DNA from: Chryseobacterium taiwanense
GTDB lineage: Bacteria > Bacteroidota > Bacteroidia > Flavobacteriales > Weeksellaceae
Direction of reading: 5' to 3'
Length of the DNA: 64,000 nucleotides
NCBI RefSeq assembly: GCF_000813825.1
Contig: NZ_JWTA01000004.1
Span: forward strand, 248,001 to 312,000
This document shows, in pieces, positions 62,954 to 64,000 of the stretch. How positions within the stretch are numbered: position 1 is the stretch's first letter; every line of letters starts with the position of its first letter. The notes beneath the pieces were generated by a model. That model did not search any database. It had not been told where the DNA came from and saw only the letters and a list, made by a program, of their open reading frames with translations. The position numbers were made by a program, and so were the translations under genes.

Positions 62954-63242
62954 GATTATCATTTCTGATGAAGCAAAAGCAGATGTTGAATACTCCTATC
63001 TTTACTATAAAACTAAAGTCACTAAAAAAGTAGCCGATAATTTTTTCAAAGATTTTAAATCTAATTTAAATACCATTTCTAAGAACCCATATTTTAAAAT
63101 TTGGTTTGAAGATTTTCATGGAAAGTTAATGAAAAAGTACCCCTTTCTGATATTTTATACAATTAATAAAGATGCTAAAATCATTGTTATAGCAAGGGTA
63201 TTTCATACTTCTCAAAATCCTAAAAAGTATGATACTATTTAA
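62943..63242 (+). CDS. RelE/ParE-superfamily toxin-like protein
   Basis: A 99-residue basic protein with the RelE/ParE fold pattern: ISDEAKADVEYSYLYY helix, a second helix with KKVADNFFKDFKSNLNTI, then strands FKIWFEDFHGKLMKKYPFLIFYTI and the late VIARVFHTSQNPKKYD. This resembles the plasmid stabilisation ParE-like group. Probably inhibits growth when the antitoxin is lost. Its stop overlaps the end of the next gene (minus strand) by 4 bases. Confidence 0.82.
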   Translation: MAFKIIISDEAKADVEYSYLYYKTKVTKKVADNFFKDFKSNLNTISKNPYFKIWFEDFHGKLMKKYPFLIFYTINKDAKIIVIARVFHTSQNPKKYDTI

Positions 63243-63766
63243 TAGTAAAAATCAGGGATTATAGTTCTAATTTCATTTGAAACATCCTCTATTATTTTAA
63301 CACAGTTCAAAACAAACTTATCATCGACTTCAATTAAAGTTGCAACTTCTGAAACATCACCTTCGTTGAAAAAATCTTCATTTGGTAATTTAATTCTAAA
63401 AGGTAATGAACTATATTTATTAACTAATAAATCATAACTTCTTCCTTTTCCGTGTTTAAGTACATTTATTGCACAGTTGAAATCTACAAATAAGTCATAA
63501 AGATCATTTTTACCTAAATTAATGAGAATCTTTTTTGCTTCTTCAAAGCCATTTTGGCATTGTAATCCCTCTTGAAGCATGGATTCAAATAAAGAAAAGA
63601 TTCCAATTGAGATAATTACTTTATTTACTTGTATCATTTGAAGATTTTTTACAGCAACGGTTGATCCATTTGTTTGTAAATCTTCAATTATTTTAGATTC
63701 TGCATGTTTCATCATTTCTAATGAAAAATTGGCACTCTTGAATGCTAAATCTTTAAAACTATGCAT
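63239..63766 (-). CDS. Uncharacterised helical protein
   Basis: A 175-residue protein from the ATG at 63766 (a TTG eight codons earlier is in frame but weak). It is predicted to be mostly helical: an N-terminal long helix (FKDLAFKSANFSLEMMKHAESKI), a middle segment NLGKNDLYDLFVDFNCAINVLKHGKGRS, and a helical C-terminus. The layout recalls HEPN- or Abi-type proteins, but no catalytic R-x4-6-H motif can be fixed. It is convergent with the toxin gene and not clearly part of it. Function unknown. Confidence 0.55.
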   Translation of the reverse strand: MHSFKDLAFKSANFSLEMMKHAESKIIEDLQTNGSTVAVKNLQMIQVNKVIISIGIFSLFESMLQEGLQCQNGFEEAKKILINLGKNDLYDLFVDFNCAINVLKHGKGRSYDLLVNKYSSLPFRIKLPNEDFFNEGDVSEVATLIEVDDKFVLNCVKIIEDVSNEIRTIIPDFYY

Positions 63767-63823
63767 ATATTTATTTTGAAAAAAATACAAAATTTAATTT
63801 ATTCTTTATTTACATAAACCTAC

Positions 63824-63854
63824 AAAAAACCTCGCAAGAAAACTTACGAGGTTT
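63824..63854 (-). terminator. Terminator after carB
   Basis: AAACCTCG at 63827-63834 pairs with CGAGGTTT at 63847-63854, with an extra AAG/CTT pairing in the loop; U-rich sequence follows on the minus strand. Confidence 0.75.
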
Positions 63855-63873
63855 AAATATTTTAATCCGAAAA

Positions 63874-64000
63874 CTACATCGTTTCCATCTTAAAACTCAT
63901 GCTTTCAATCACTTTCAGGATCGCTTCAACCGTATCCATTGATGTTAAACAAGGAACACCGTTTTCAACACTCATTCTTCTGATCTGGAAACCGTCTCTT
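63874..64000 (-). CDS. carB: Carbamoyl-phosphate synthase large subunit, C-terminal end (partial)
   Basis: Only the last 42 codons are in the window. The frame reads [19 protein letters not shown], then [13 protein letters not shown], matching the end of the MGS-like allosteric domain of CarB, where the sequence DG(Y/F)xIRRxAxExGIPC is expected. The gene continues beyond the right edge; the stop is TAG at 63874-63876. CarB makes carbamoyl phosphate for pyrimidine and arginine synthesis. Confidence 0.85.
   Translation of the reverse strand, partial: RDGFQIRRMSVENGVPCLTSMDTVEAILKVIESMSFKMETM

Noticed and set aside
1..64000. CRISPR array
   Set aside because: No series of equal-length repeats with unique spacers is present; the only tandem repeat is the short heptamer tract near 43.86 kb.

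Overview
The window looks like chromosomal DNA of a Flavobacteriia member (Bacteroidota), most like Chryseobacterium or a close relative. The evidence is AT-rich sequence, ATG starts with weak Shine-Dalgarno signals, promoter-like TAnnTTTG boxes, signal peptides ending in an A-Q or S-Q cleavage site, and Bacteroidota-type families (DUF2911, DUF2652, PepSY-like, FucP-type permease, NodT-type outer-membrane factors). Genus is inference; no rRNA is present.

Layout. (1) 1-9.3 kb: right part of a polyketide/glycolipid-type operon, all on +, with overlapping genes: a synthase with AT, hotdog dehydratase and C-terminal PPTase domains; a free ACP; an alpha/beta hydrolase; a double glycosyltransferase; two condensation/acyltransferase-fold paralogues; a small membrane protein; then a strong terminator. 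(2) 9.8-15.4 kb: a four-gene redox cluster (FAD-SLDH-type small subunit, GMC oxidoreductase with a Cys motif, VioB-type ferritin-like protein, and an unassigned protein ending in a GCPYH-like motif). A 15-codon leader ORF and a hairpin precede it. I regard this as the best candidate for an undescribed system. (3) 15.5-46 kb: mostly minus strand and accessory. It holds an HdeD-like protein, a lipoprotein hydrolase, SRPBCC and NmrA-like proteins, AraC regulators, a P-type ATPase, two complete RND tripartite pumps (MFP-RND-OMF twice), a His/Cys-tailed amidohydrolase, an SDR lacking the usual catalytic residues, and an OmpR/HK two-component system. Exactly 11-bp-phased TTCCC repeats lie in front of the two-component operon and two neighbouring secreted-protein genes. 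(4) 45.97-46.05 kb: tRNA-Ser(UGA), minus strand. Its 3' end plus terminator is repeated in degenerate form at 17.62-17.69 kb, so the 28.3 kb between them could be an old integrated island; no integrase is visible. (5) 46.2-54.8 kb: housekeeping and small genes: trxB, holA, an HsdR-N-like protein, a HAD phosphatase, dienelactone hydrolase, GNAT/cupin/zinc-ribbon, DUF2911, an Ada-type repair regulator and a PEP mutase/isocitrate lyase-family protein. (6) 55.3-62.7 kb: a non-phosphorylating L-fucose degradation cluster: permease, UxaA-type dehydratase, ketodeoxyfuconate dehydrogenase, FAH-type hydrolase, mutarotase, lactonase and fucose dehydrogenase, with short repeats between genes. (7) 62.7-64 kb: a RelE/ParE-type toxin-antitoxin pair, an unrecognised helical protein and the 3' end of carB.

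How they fit together. The first cluster can be read as building a polyketide or fatty chain on an ACP, releasing it, and decorating it with sugars and acyl groups. The fucose cluster should take L-fucose to pyruvate and lactate without kinases. The RND pumps and their AraC and two-component neighbours form an efflux/envelope-stress block. All functional statements rest on motif reading by eye; no database search was run.
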